20,356 bases of DNA. Origin: a virus. The translations under genes and the position numbers were made by a program. The DNA lies in IMG/VR virus record IMGVR_UViG_3300008450_000610, positions 1 through 20,356 of that record; one strand, given 5' to 3'. The notes under the pieces are model-generated. The model was not told the DNA's origin. It did not search any database and was given only the letters and a program-made list of their open reading frames with translations. Below, in pieces: positions 1 to 6,672 of the stretch; the first letter of the stretch is position 1, and every line of letters begins with the position of its first letter.

Positions 1-89
1 GTTTGAATATTTTCATATTCGTTGATAGTTAATTCAGATAACTTGTTTTTTATGACATATTTTTTGTCAAGATGTTTAATTGTAATCAT
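1..89 (-). CDS. Partial hypothetical protein, N-terminal 29 codons
   Basis: An open frame on the minus strand starts with ATG at 89 and is still open at the left edge, so only the N-terminus is visible. The visible peptide begins MITIKHLDKKYVIKNKLSEL and continues with a TINEYENIQ-like acidic stretch; it is lysine-rich with a 'KLSELTINEYE' pattern. Short phage tail-assembly proteins can start in this way, but 29 residues are too few for a family call. The gene is divergent from the protease gene at 199, and a TAnnTTTG box lies upstream at 138-145. It is the only minus-strand gene among the virion genes on this side. I do not recognise the gene. Confidence 0.5.
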   Translation of the reverse strand, partial: MITIKHLDKKYVIKNKLSELTINEYENIQ

Positions 90-137
90 AATGTTTATTT
101 TAATTAATTGTAATTAATAAGTAAACTGTTCAAAAAA

Positions 138-145
138 CAAATTTA
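138..145 (-). promoter_or_regulatory. Possible Bacteroidota -7 box (TAAATTTG)
   Basis: Read on the minus strand, this octamer fits TAnnTTTG and lies 49 bases upstream of the leftward start codon at 89. No TTTG occurs 19 to 21 bases upstream of it, so only half of the expected promoter is present. In such AT-rich DNA the box could be chance. Confidence 0.3.
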
Positions 146-150
146 TATTT

Positions 151-185
151 AAAACAATTAATTATGGGTTCGAACATTCGAATCC
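151..185 (+). promoter_or_regulatory. ACAATTA element plus 5' stem-loop upstream of the protease gene
   Basis: AAAACAATTAATTAT at 151-165 runs straight into an inverted repeat at 166-185 (GGGTTCGAA, 2-base loop, TTCGAATCC, with one G-T pair). The protease start codon follows 13 bases later. The same arrangement occurs at 1229-1259 and 2949-2982, and the AT element alone at 15124-15135. I infer a late promoter whose transcript begins with, or soon enters, a stem-loop. A binding site for a protein is an alternative. Confidence 0.45.
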
Positions 186-198
186 AATCATAACAAAT

Positions 199-1206
199 AT
201 GAAGGAGTTAGTAACTTATAAAATAACCATTGATGATGATTATGCTGATGGGGAGGACTTAGGTATTGAGCAAGTAGCACTTACCTCAAAGCCAGCGATT
301 AAGGTACAAGGAATGTGGTTTTCTGAACACTCACCAAAACAACAAAAATTCTCAGATGAAATTAAGATGAGAATAGCTGGACCTTGCCTGGTACCGATGG
401 AAATTTATAGATGTGATGAAGATGGTACAGAATACAATGTAGAATTTACCGAGGAAGAAATAGAAAAGATTTATCATAAATTTATGAGAACTCTTGAAAA
501 TAAAAATAAATTCAACTTGGAACATAACCCAGACAAAACAGTACCTTCATATATATTAGAAGTTATGTTAGCTGACACTGATAATAAAATTAAATTTATT
601 AGTGATGAGTATGGCATTAAAGTTAAAAAGGGAACAATGTTTTTAGTTAGTCAAATAACTGATAAAGATTATTTCGAAAAACTAGTTGAAAATAACCAAA
701 CATCTTTTAGTATTGAGGGATTCTTGGGCCTAAAATTAAGTGAAATTAAAAATAAAAAAGAAATGAAAGAACAAAAATTAAAAACAATTGAGTCTCAAAT
801 CAAGGCTCTTTCTCTTCTTTTTGAGGAAATCAAAAAAGAAGATGAAGTTAAAGAAACTGAATTAGCTGAAGAAGTTAAAGAAGAAGTAATTGAAGAAGTT
901 AAAGAAACTGAATTAGCTGAAGAAGTTATTGAAGAAGTTAAGGAAGAAGTTAAGGAAGAAGAAATGGCTGAAGAAGTTATTGAAGAAGTAACTGAGGACG
1001 TTAAAGAAGACGTATTAACTGCTGAGAAAGTACAAGAAATGATTGATGCTAAGGTTGAAGAACTTACTGGTATCATCGCTGACTTAAATGTTAAGATTGA
1101 TGAATTAACATCAACTAAAACTGATACTAAAGTTAATAAGGTTGAAATGTCAGCACAAGAAATAAAAATTAATAAAGCACTTTCAGTATTTAAAGGCTTT
1201 AACTAA
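199..1206 (+). CDS. Prohead protease (XkdF-like, S78-type) with C-terminal scaffold-like region
   Basis: 335 residues. Residues about 55-180 match the XkdF/Peptidase_S78_2 pattern known from phage capsid proteases: AGPCLVPMEIYR (60-71), an EEEIEKIYHKFM helix, NLEHN with the likely catalytic histidine H109, GTMFLVSQI, and SFSIEGF with the likely nucleophile S171. These proteases cleave scaffold and capsid proteins during head maturation. From about residue 185 the protein becomes Lys/Glu-rich and helical, with three 17-residue tandem repeats (216-266) and a coiled-coil-like stretch (273-305), as expected of a scaffold fused to a protease. No separate scaffold gene lies before the capsid gene, which supports this. 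The start at 199 is the first ATG after the upstream hairpin. The family call is firm; the scaffold role is inferred. Confidence 0.82.
   Translation: MKELVTYKITIDDDYADGEDLGIEQVALTSKPAIKVQGMWFSEHSPKQQKFSDEIKMRIAGPCLVPMEIYRCDEDGTEYNVEFTEEEIEKIYHKFMRTLENKNKFNLEHNPDKTVPSYILEVMLADTDNKIKFISDEYGIKVKKGTMFLVSQITDKDYFEKLVENNQTSFSIEGFLGLKLSEIKNKKEMKEQKLKTIESQIKALSLLFEEIKKEDEVKETELAEEVKEEVIEEVKETELAEEVIEEVKEEVKEEEMAEEVIEEVTEDVKEDVLTAEKVQEMIDAKVEELTGIIADLNVKIDELTSTKTDTKVNKVEMSAQEIKINKALSVFKGFN
844..996 (+). repeat. Three tandem 51-bp repeats inside the protease/scaffold gene
   Basis: The unit is 51 bp (17 codons), in frame, in three consecutive copies beginning at 844, 895 and 946. Each codes for EVK-E-(T/E)-E-(L/M)-AEEV followed by E/V/I/K/T residues. 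Copies 1 and 2 share a 34-base identical stretch, and copies 2 and 3 share 23 bases. The near-identity of DNA, not just protein, suggests recent duplication by slippage or recombination, so the copy number may differ between related phages. Confidence 0.9.
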
Positions 1207-1228
1207 AAAAAAAACAAAATAAAAATTA

Positions 1229-1259
1229 AAACAATTATATGAGTCCACACCAAGTGGCC
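1229..1259 (+). promoter_or_regulatory. ACAATTATAT element plus weak hairpin upstream of the capsid gene
   Basis: AAACAATTATAT ends at 1240. It is followed by a small inverted repeat (CCAC at 1245-1248, GTGG at 1254-1257, one further G-C pair beyond a mismatch). The capsid start codon is 56 bases beyond the element, after an A-rich leader. The AT block shares the string ACAATTATAT with 2951-2960 and 15126-15135. This is probably a late promoter, but the hairpin here is the weakest of the three. Confidence 0.42.
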
Positions 1260-1295
1260 CTTATAATTAACAAAAAAAATTAAAAAAAATTAAAA

Positions 1296-2252
1296 ATGGC
1301 TAAAAAATATTTATTCGAATTAGACGTTAATGCATTAAATGCAAATCACGTAGTTAATCCACAGGAATTTTTCTCAAAAGCATTATTAGGTGACAGAAGT
1401 ACATCTTACTTCAGACCTTTCTTAAATGTTAACTCTAAAATCAAAGTTGGTTCATTAGAATTTGACGATGTTATCCAAGCAGCTGGATGTACGTTCACTG
1501 CAACAGATGCAACATTAGATGCAAAGGCTATGGAACCTTGCAAATTAGCTTTAGGTGTTGAGTTATGTCAGTTAGACTTACAAAACTCTTTCGTTGCTGA
1601 GTATATGAAAGGTTCAAACACAATTGATTTCGCAAACACTCAAGGTCTTATCCCAGAATTTATGGCTCACTACTACGAGAGATTAGGTGCTAAATTAAAC
1701 GATAACTTGGAAAGACTTACTTGGCAAGGTGATACATCTTTAACTGGTGCTACTTACTTAAAAGAATGTGATGGTTTAGAAGTATTGTTAGCTGCTGGTG
1801 TTACTGGTTCAACTGACTTATCTGGTTCATCTGCTGCTTCAGCTGTATCAACAGTAATTACTGAGATGACAAGAGTTTATAATGCAATCCCAACACAATT
1901 AGATAAATCTAAAGTTGTTATTTTTGCAGCATCTGGAATTGTAAATGCGTTCAAGGTTGCGACAGCTAATGCATCAGCTGAGTTGTTTGTTAACAGAGTA
2001 CCAAGTTTAAACTTTATTGATGTAAAAATCGTTGAAGCTAAAGGTATGTCAGCTAATAAAATGGTTGCTACATTAGAATCTAACTTAATCTTTATGACAG
2101 ATATTATCTCTCCAGCAAGTGAGTTGATTACTATCAATATGAAGACTACAACTGGTGACAGAAAAATCAGAACTATTTCAGACTTCACATTCGGTGTTGA
2201 CTTCGTAAATGGTTCAGCTACTGGTAATGAAATCGTTACTTATAACTTCTAA
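1296..2252 (+). CDS. Major capsid protein
   Basis: 318 residues. The gene directly follows the protease/scaffold gene and is followed by a strong terminator, the usual setting for the most abundant virion protein. Its sequence has the character of capsid proteins from Bacteroidota phages: an N-terminal segment on oligomer contacts, an acidic-helix region (QGLIPEFMAHYYERLGAKLNDNLERLTWQGD), a Gly/Ser/Ala-rich middle, and a C-terminal beta-rich part ending VNGSATGNEIVTYNF. An HK97-type fold is expected but no single diagnostic residue proves it. Codon use is even and favours common codons, fitting high expression. The start at 1296 follows an A-rich leader without Shine-Dalgarno sequence. Confidence 0.8.
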   Translation: MAKKYLFELDVNALNANHVVNPQEFFSKALLGDRSTSYFRPFLNVNSKIKVGSLEFDDVIQAAGCTFTATDATLDAKAMEPCKLALGVELCQLDLQNSFVAEYMKGSNTIDFANTQGLIPEFMAHYYERLGAKLNDNLERLTWQGDTSLTGATYLKECDGLEVLLAAGVTGSTDLSGSSAASAVSTVITEMTRVYNAIPTQLDKSKVVIFAASGIVNAFKVATANASAELFVNRVPSLNFIDVKIVEAKGMSANKMVATLESNLIFMTDIISPASELITINMKTTTGDRKIRTISDFTFGVDFVNGSATGNEIVTYNF

Positions 2253-2280
2253 TAATAAAGAAGAAAAATAAAAATACTAA

Positions 2281-2312
2281 AAAGACTGGCTAGGTTAGTC
2301 GGTCTTTTTTTT
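2281..2312 (+). terminator. Intrinsic terminator after the capsid gene
   Basis: A 12-bp stem (AAAGACTGGCTA paired with the arm ending GGTCTTT, including two G-U pairs) with a 3-base loop is followed by eight T residues (2305-2312). It lies 28 bases after the capsid stop codon and should end or reduce transcription before the next gene. Confidence 0.88.
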
Positions 2313-2340
2313 ATAACAAAAAATTTAAAAATTTAAAAAT

Positions 2341-2847
2341 ATGGCTTGTACAACAATAGAATCAATCGACCAATCGTTAGATTGCACCAACCCAATCGGT
2401 GGTATAAAAAGAATATACTTAAATGACCAAGCAAATGTGATTGTTACAACTGCTAATACAGCAACTTGGATTACAACATTATCTGCAACAAGTCAATTTG
2501 AAGTAGTTGAATTTAGAAAAAATTTAGGAAGTTACACAGAATCTTACACTAAAGCTGATGATGGTAGCATTATGTATGTTCAAGAAATTGTAATCCCTAT
2601 ACACGGCAGAAATGCAGCAGCTTCTAGGAAGGTAAATATCTTAGCCGAAGGCCAAAGAGAGTTAGCATTAATCGTTGAAATGAACAGTGGATTATTTGTA
2701 TACTTCTCTGATGCACAGTTAAACTCTGTAGCGGATGGTTCTGCTCAAACACGCTCAGAAGCGAGCAAATATACGCTTACTTTCGGTGCTGAATCAGACC
2801 ACTTGGCTTATTTTATGACATCTGCTAACGTAGCAACTCTTATTTAA
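2341..2847 (+). CDS. Probable tail tube or other abundant virion protein
   Basis: 168 residues, with no signal peptide or membrane segment. After a Cys-containing N-terminus (MACTTIESIDQSLDC) comes GGIKRIYLND, then alternating beta-strand-like stretches, and a C-terminal SKYTLTFGAESDHLAYFM motif that resembles the last strands of small phage tail-tube proteins. The segment FRKNLGSYTESYTKADDGS could be the long loop or hairpin used in tube stacking. It sits alone between two intrinsic terminators (2281-2312 and 2899-2922), which suggests that its level is set separately from the capsid and portal. An alternative is a head decoration or minor capsid protein. The structural role is an inference from position and pattern. 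Confidence 0.55.
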   Translation: MACTTIESIDQSLDCTNPIGGIKRIYLNDQANVIVTTANTATWITTLSATSQFEVVEFRKNLGSYTESYTKADDGSIMYVQEIVIPIHGRNAAASRKVNILAEGQRELALIVEMNSGLFVYFSDAQLNSVADGSAQTRSEASKYTLTFGAESDHLAYFMTSANVATLI

Positions 2848-2898
2848 GCTTATTAATACAAACCTTAATTATTTTTGGAATGTTTATTTTTACATTAG

Positions 2899-2930
2899 AA
2901 TGCCACCTTCGAGTGGCATTTTAATTTTAA
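2899..2930 (+). terminator. Intrinsic terminator after the 168-residue virion gene
   Basis: A perfect 8-bp stem (AATGCCAC/GTGGCATT, 2899-2906 and 2913-2920) with loop CTTCGA is followed by a short broken T tract (TTTTAATTTT). It lies about 50 bases after the stop codon at 2847. Confidence 0.82.
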
Positions 2931-2948
2931 AAACAATTGGAATAAAAA

Positions 2949-2982
2949 AAACAATTATATTTGGGTTGCCACATAGCAACCC
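2949..2982 (+). promoter_or_regulatory. ACAATTATAT element plus 7-bp hairpin upstream of the portal operon
   Basis: AAACAATTATAT ends at 2960 and is followed after two T residues by a perfect hairpin, GGGTTGC (2963-2969), loop CACATA, GCAACCC (2976-2982). The next start codon is at 2996. It lies just after a terminator, where a new promoter is needed for the genes from 2996 to 5711. This is the clearest copy of the element shared with 151-185 and 1229-1259. Confidence 0.52.
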
Positions 2983-2995
2983 CACTAAATAAAAG

Positions 2996-3391
2996 ATGAT
3001 ATTTTTACAGAAGAATACAACGAATAAAGTGGTGTTAACACTAACTGAAAATTCAAGACTTTCAAATCCATTTTATTTATTTGAATTTACAAATGAATTT
3101 CAAAATTATCCATTAGATAATCCACCAATTTATTTTACAACACCAGACCTTTCAAATGCAACAATAAGATTCAACCTATTTGATATTGAATTGAGTTCAA
3201 CTGGTACAACAAGTGGTGGTACCTCAGTGGCAATGAATCTTCAAAGTGGCCAATATAAATATAATGTATATGAAAGCACAGCAAGCACATTAACTGTATC
3301 TGCAACAACACAAAGAGTAGTTGAAACAGGTAGAATGGTAGTACAACTAGATAATTTAACATCAATAAATACACAAAATATATATAACTAA
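2996..3391 (+). CDS. Small beta-rich virion-like protein
   Basis: 131 residues, ending one base before the portal start codon, so translation is probably coupled. It opens with MIFLQKNTTNKVVLTLTENS and has FYLFEFTNEF (26-35), a Gly/Thr/Ser-rich loop (69-78), SGQYKYNVYES (84-94) and VETGRMVV (109-116). The 'GQYxYxVYE ... VExGxMxV' pattern suggests a compact beta-sandwich like those at the base of phage fibres or baseplates. I infer a structural role from fold pattern and neighbours; no enzyme motifs are visible and no exact family can be named. Confidence 0.6.
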   Translation: MIFLQKNTTNKVVLTLTENSRLSNPFYLFEFTNEFQNYPLDNPPIYFTTPDLSNATIRFNLFDIELSSTGTTSGGTSVAMNLQSGQYKYNVYESTASTLTVSATTQRVVETGRMVVQLDNLTSINTQNIYN

Positions 3392-3392
3392 A

Positions 3393-4613
3393 ATGGGATT
3401 TTTCGATAGATTTAAAAATAATAAACAAACATTTACAGAAGTGGTAAGTACTACTAATCCTCTTAATGAAGGAGCACATAGACAAAACTTCTCAACACCA
3501 TTCCTTAACATTGGAAAGGGTGATTTAACTAAACCATACATATCTTCAAATTATGTTGGTAGTGGTGGTTATGTTAGATTTGGTGAAGATAATATGTTTC
3601 CACAAATTGTGAATCAAATGTATTACACATCTCCATTATTAGGTGGTATAATTCAATTTAAGACCTCAGCAGTATGTGGTGGTGGATTTGAAATTCAAAA
3701 CACTCCAAATAACTTAAAGAGTAAGATTGAAGTTAAAGCATTTATTAAAAAAAATAAATTAAAAAAACTAGTTCCAACTGTTACAAGAGATTGGGTTATG
3801 CACGAAACTGTGTATTTCATTTTAGAATTTGGTGACGATGGAATTGCTAAAACAATGAAAAGAATTTCACCAGAAAAGGTTAGATTAAATGAAAACAAAA
3901 CACAAGCATTTATAAGCGATGATTGGTATAGGGCAAGAAGTGTTGAGGTATTGCCAATCTATAATGGTGATAAAAAAGGTAGATGTGTTTATATGTATCA
4001 ATCAGAATCACCTGGTCAAGATACCTATACAATCCCAATGTACACAAACTGTTTCAACTGGTGTTTCCTTGATGGAGAATCATCTATTCTACATAAAGCT
4101 AACATACAAGAAAGTATTTTCCCATCAATGGTTATCAAGAGACCTAAGAGATTTGCTAATAGTGAAGAAGCTGAAAAATTTAAAGATGAACTTACAAATA
4201 AAAAAGGTGCAAATGATGCTGGATTCCTTTGGGTGTTAACAGCAGATAGTCCAGAATTATTACCTCAAATTGATACAATTCAAACAAGTGGTAATGATAA
4301 GTTGATGATGCAAACTGATGAAAGAATGGATTCAAGAATTTGTATGGCAAATCAAATTGACCCACTTATAATGGGTATTAGAGTATCTGGTAAATTAGGT
4401 AGTGGACAAGAAGCACAAAATGCTTATTTAACCTTTGAAAAGAACTGGGTATTACCTAACAGAAATGTTATTGAAGAAATATTCAATGACTTATTAGAAT
4501 TATCTGGCATTGAAGGTGATTTTGTGTTGGTTAATTACCAATTGGTTGCTGGTCAAATTTTTGATAAAACAGAAGATGTTGATAACACTGGAGATAACAA
4601 TTTAAAAAACTAA
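3393..4613 (+). CDS. Portal protein
   Basis: 406 residues. Portals form the dodecameric ring at the head vertex through which DNA is packaged and released. The pattern fits: an N-terminal variable region, FGEDNMFPQIV (63-73), then YYTSPLLGGIIQFKTSAVCGGGF (about 77-99), which corresponds to the 'S..h.giI..k...i.G.gf' core of phage portals; a middle stem region; and a C-terminal helix-rich crown around the MANQIDPLIMGI and KLGSGQEAQNAYLTFEKNW segments. The acidic C-terminus ends after DVDNTGDNNLKN. It is shorter than lambda or SPP1 portals, but the core is complete. It follows the 131-residue gene directly and precedes the connector gene by 6 bases. Confidence 0.85.
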   Translation: MGFFDRFKNNKQTFTEVVSTTNPLNEGAHRQNFSTPFLNIGKGDLTKPYISSNYVGSGGYVRFGEDNMFPQIVNQMYYTSPLLGGIIQFKTSAVCGGGFEIQNTPNNLKSKIEVKAFIKKNKLKKLVPTVTRDWVMHETVYFILEFGDDGIAKTMKRISPEKVRLNENKTQAFISDDWYRARSVEVLPIYNGDKKGRCVYMYQSESPGQDTYTIPMYTNCFNWCFLDGESSILHKANIQESIFPSMVIKRPKRFANSEEAEKFKDELTNKKGANDAGFLWVLTADSPELLPQIDTIQTSGNDKLMMQTDERMDSRICMANQIDPLIMGIRVSGKLGSGQEAQNAYLTFEKNWVLPNRNVIEEIFNDLLELSGIEGDFVLVNYQLVAGQIFDKTEDVDNTGDNNLKN

Positions 4614-4619
4614 ATATAA

Positions 4620-5132
4620 ATGGATTACTTTATCGCAATAGACTATTTAAAGTCAAACACACCAATTACTCAGAATGTTGATGCAACAGATATTATTCCA
4701 TTTGTTGGTCCAGCATCAGATATGTTTCTTAAACCACTTATTGGTAGCTATTTCTATGCTCATATGCTTGCTGGTTATAATGCACAAACACTTAATGCAG
4801 ATGAATTTGCATTATACAAGGAGTTCCAACCAATTGTGGCGTGGAGAGCAGCAGCTGATGCAGTATATGCATTAACTTATTCATTACGTAACAAAGGATT
4901 AGTCACACAAGATGGTGAAAATTCAACAGTTGCGGATTCAGAGGCTGTTATAATGATGAAAAGACATTACGACCAAAAAGCTGAATGGTATGAAGAGAGG
5001 CTTAGAAAGTATTTAATACTTAATAAGGACTTATTTCCAGAGTTTACATCAACTTCAAACACTGATTGCTCAATCACTGATATCACACCAACGAATGAAA
5101 GTGGTTATAATAACGATATGTTAATGGTTTAA
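4620..5132 (+). CDS. Head-tail connector / head completion-like protein
   Basis: 170 residues, mostly helical. IIPFVGPASDMFLKPLIGSYFYAHMLAGYN (about 26-55), followed by FALYKEFQPIVAWRAAADAVYALTYSLRNKGLVTQDG, is the arrangement seen in small connector proteins of Bacteroidota phages: a helical hairpin followed by an 'N-K-G-(L/V)' turn. A further basic-acidic helix (MMKRHYDQKAEWYEERLRKYL) precedes a Thr/Ser-rich tail. Its place right after the portal supports binding to the portal ring. Exact ring position (adaptor or stopper) cannot be told from sequence alone. The stop codon is two bases before the holin start. Confidence 0.62.
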   Translation: MDYFIAIDYLKSNTPITQNVDATDIIPFVGPASDMFLKPLIGSYFYAHMLAGYNAQTLNADEFALYKEFQPIVAWRAAADAVYALTYSLRNKGLVTQDGENSTVADSEAVIMMKRHYDQKAEWYEERLRKYLILNKDLFPEFTSTSNTDCSITDITPTNESGYNNDMLMV

Positions 5133-5134
5133 TA

Positions 5135-5590
5135 ATGAGAACAGAATTAGAAATATTAATGAGTAAGCAACACGATATGTTTGTTGCTATTATAGGTGTT
5201 ATAATTGCATTTTTATCTCCTATTATTCCTTTACTATTATTAGTTGGTGGTGCTATTGCATTGGACACTATTACTGGTGTGTGGAAAGCTAAAAGATTAA
5301 ATGAAAAAATAACAAGTAAAAAACTATCAAGGATTATTTCTAAGATGTTATTATACCAATTGGCTATCATTTTATTTTTTGTTATGGATAAATATATCAT
5401 TGGTGATTTCGTTGGTATGTTTACACATATACCACTTGTACTAACCAAATTAATGTCACTTACTTTTAGTTATATCGAATTAAAATCGATTGATGAAAAC
5501 TATGAGGCAATGACTGGTAAATCATTTTGGAAGTCACTAAAAGAAATGTTACATAGGGCAAAGGCTATAAAAAAAGATATTGAAGATTAA
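5135..5590 (+). CDS. Holin of the phage_holin_4 type
   Basis: 151 residues with three hydrophobic segments: about 16-46 (FVAIIGVIIAFLSPIIPLLLL, then GGAIALD), 70-90 (MLLYQLAIILFFVMDKYI) and 95-115. Between the first and second lies DTITGVWKAKRLNEKITSKKLSR, the 'D..tG..ka.....i.SkklsR' loop typical of this holin family, and the tail ELKSIDENYEAMTGKSFWKSLKEML also fits. Holins make lesions in the inner membrane and time lysis. No endolysin gene follows in this window. It starts two bases after the connector stop. Confidence 0.82.
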   Translation: MRTELEILMSKQHDMFVAIIGVIIAFLSPIIPLLLLVGGAIALDTITGVWKAKRLNEKITSKKLSRIISKMLLYQLAIILFFVMDKYIIGDFVGMFTHIPLVLTKLMSLTFSYIELKSIDENYEAMTGKSFWKSLKEMLHRAKAIKKDIED

Positions 5591-5591
5591 A

Positions 5592-5711
5592 ATGATGAAA
5601 CCAACATTTGAAAAGATAACACTAACGCTGCAAGAAATTTGGGCAGCAACAAGGCCAAATATTTATAAGTCAAAGAAAACTTACAGTAGGAAGATTAAAC
5701 ATAAGAAATAG
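5592..5711 (+). CDS. 39-residue very basic protein
   Basis: A short ORF beginning one base after the holin stop (ATGATG; the second ATG is an equally possible start). It reads MMKPTFEKITLTLQEIWAAT, then a short linker and a strongly basic end, KSKKTYSRKIKHKK, closed by TAG four bases before a terminator stem. The tight spacing and position before the terminator argue that it is translated. The tail of Lys/Arg and aromatic residues suggests nucleic-acid or membrane binding. I do not know its function; a packaged, lysis-accessory or RNA-binding peptide are all possible. Confidence 0.6.
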   Translation: MMKPTFEKITLTLQEIWAATRPNIYKSKKTYSRKIKHKK

Positions 5712-5740
5712 AAAAAGCCCCTTCAAACGTTGGGGCTTCT
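5712..5740. terminator. Bidirectional intrinsic terminator between convergent modules
   Basis: A perfect 7-bp GC-rich stem AAGCCCC/GGGGCTT (5715-5721 and 5732-5738) with a 10-base loop. A run of five A on the left gives a U tract for leftward transcripts, and TTCTTC on the right gives a short one for rightward transcripts. It separates the + strand virion genes from the - strand gene that ends at 5762. Confidence 0.85.
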
Positions 5741-5761
5741 TCATAATTAAAAGATATGTCA

Positions 5762-5950
5762 CTATCTATTATTATTATTTTTAATATCTTCGTCATTCCA
5801 ATACAAACGTTCTATCATTATTTTTGTTTGCTCGTCTGTTTCTTCTGTATATATTCTCGCAACTTTTCCTTCATTATTTAACAATATTACACACTGTGTA
5901 TAATATGGGTAACTTCCTTTATATGTATATTTTATCATTTCATTTTCCAT
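5762..5950 (-). CDS. Small acidic protein of unknown function
   Basis: 62 residues: MENEMIKYTYKGSYPYYTQC, then beta-strand-like VILLNNEGKVARIYTEE and a C-terminal helix, ending in an Asn run. It is last in the leftward operon read from the promoter at 7025-7056 and ends against the bidirectional terminator. The start lies 5 bases after the stop of the 42-residue ORF upstream. No known family motif is visible. Confidence 0.6.
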   Translation of the reverse strand: MENEMIKYTYKGSYPYYTQCVILLNNEGKVARIYTEETDEQTKIMIERLYWNDEDIKNNNNR

Positions 5951-5955
5951 ATATA

Positions 5956-6084
5956 TTATTTTTCAATTATCATTTCAAGTTCTGTTATTTTATTTTGTAC
6001 CAAATCAGCTATTTCTTGCATTGTATTTGATAAGTCTTGTAATTTAACTAAGATTTCAATCATTTCTGGTGTTAATTTTTCCAT
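5956..6084 (-). CDS. 42-residue helical protein of unknown function
   Basis: A short ORF that starts at 6084 and stops at 5956: MEKLTPEMIEILVKLQDLSN, then TMQEIADLVQNKITELEMII and EK. Heptad-like spacing of Ile/Leu/Val over most of its length predicts one long amphipathic helix, so it probably dimerises or binds a partner. It fits tightly between neighbours in the same direction and uses the same codons, which supports a real gene. Confidence 0.55.
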   Translation of the reverse strand: MEKLTPEMIEILVKLQDLSNTMQEIADLVQNKITELEMIIEK

Positions 6085-6115
6085 TTGGTTTATTTTGTTT
6101 AAGTGTTATTTATTA

Positions 6116-6181
6116 TTATATATTGAATAGTGTATCTAAAAATTCAATCAATATCTGTTTTTTTGTTTTTTTCTTTTCCAT
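6116..6181 (-). CDS. Possible 21-residue peptide
   Basis: An ORF of 22 codons including stop, beginning MEKKKTKKQILIEFLDTLFN and ending in one Ile. It has a basic N-terminus and an amphipathic end. It lies in line with the small leftward genes, 30 bases after one stop and 31 before the next start. Its length is too short to exclude chance, so it is offered only as a candidate leader or small peptide. Confidence 0.3.
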   Translation of the reverse strand: MEKKKTKKQILIEFLDTLFNI

Positions 6182-6211
6182 TTTGTATTATCGTTTATTA
6201 TAAATATCTTG

Positions 6212-6427
6212 CTAATTTGAAAAGTTAAAACTATTTTCATAATAATTTAACTTATCAATAATTAAATATGTTATACCTCTATGTTTTAACTCATCACCTC
6301 GTTTTTGGGTATAAAGATGCTGTCTGCTGCATCCAATTGCTTTTGCGATATCAGATATTGTATTTGCTTCAGCTATTGTTAAATCGTCTCTTTTGATTAT
6401 GTAGCGAAATATTAATTGTGTTTTCAT
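6212..6427 (-). CDS. Small helix-turn-helix protein
   Basis: 71 residues. Residues about 23-43 (TISDIAKAIGCSRQHLYTQKR) form a clear helix-turn-helix, with the 'IA..iG.s...lY' signature of small DNA-binding regulators. A short strand and helix follow (GITYLIIDKL). It overlaps the upstream gene by the 4 bases ATGA, so the two are translationally coupled. I infer a DNA-binding role, possibly a regulator of the early operon; the target is unknown. Confidence 0.62.
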   Translation of the reverse strand: MKTQLIFRYIIKRDDLTIAEANTISDIAKAIGCSRQHLYTQKRGDELKHRGITYLIIDKLNYYENSFNFSN

Positions 6428-6672
6428 TTGTTATTGTATATTTCTTCATTTGTTATTTCATCTTCCAAATATTCAATTGCACTTGTTTTACAATACAGAT
6501 AAATTGATGGAATTAGCACACCAATTGCTGGGATACCAAATATAAATTGATATGTACCATCTTCATAAATAATTAGGTTTCTACTTTTTGCTTCGCAATA
6601 GTTTTCTTTTAGTTGTGTAGCTGGTATTGTTTTTAATACCGTTAATGCTTTTTGTAAGTCTGTTTTAATCAT
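6424..6672 (-). CDS. Hypothetical protein, 82 residues
   Basis: It starts with MIKTDLQKALTVLKTIPATQ, followed by a central hydrophobic stretch (QFIFGIPAIGVLIPSIYLYC, about 42-61) that is compatible with one membrane segment or a buried beta hairpin, then an acidic C-terminus. It overlaps both neighbours: 8 bases with the gene upstream and 4 with the helix-turn-helix gene downstream. No family is recognised. Confidence 0.6.
   Translation of the reverse strand: MIKTDLQKALTVLKTIPATQLKENYCEAKSRNLIIYEDGTYQFIFGIPAIGVLIPSIYLYCKTSAIEYLEDEITNEEIYNNK

Noticed and set aside
795-1076. Ser/Thr-rich 93-residue ORF on the minus strand
   Set aside because: It is the mirror of the Glu/Lys/Val-rich repeats in the protease/scaffold gene; its composition is explained by the opposite strand.
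3919-4239. 106-residue + strand ORF in a second frame
   Set aside because: It lies wholly within the portal gene, whose reading frame has clear portal motifs.
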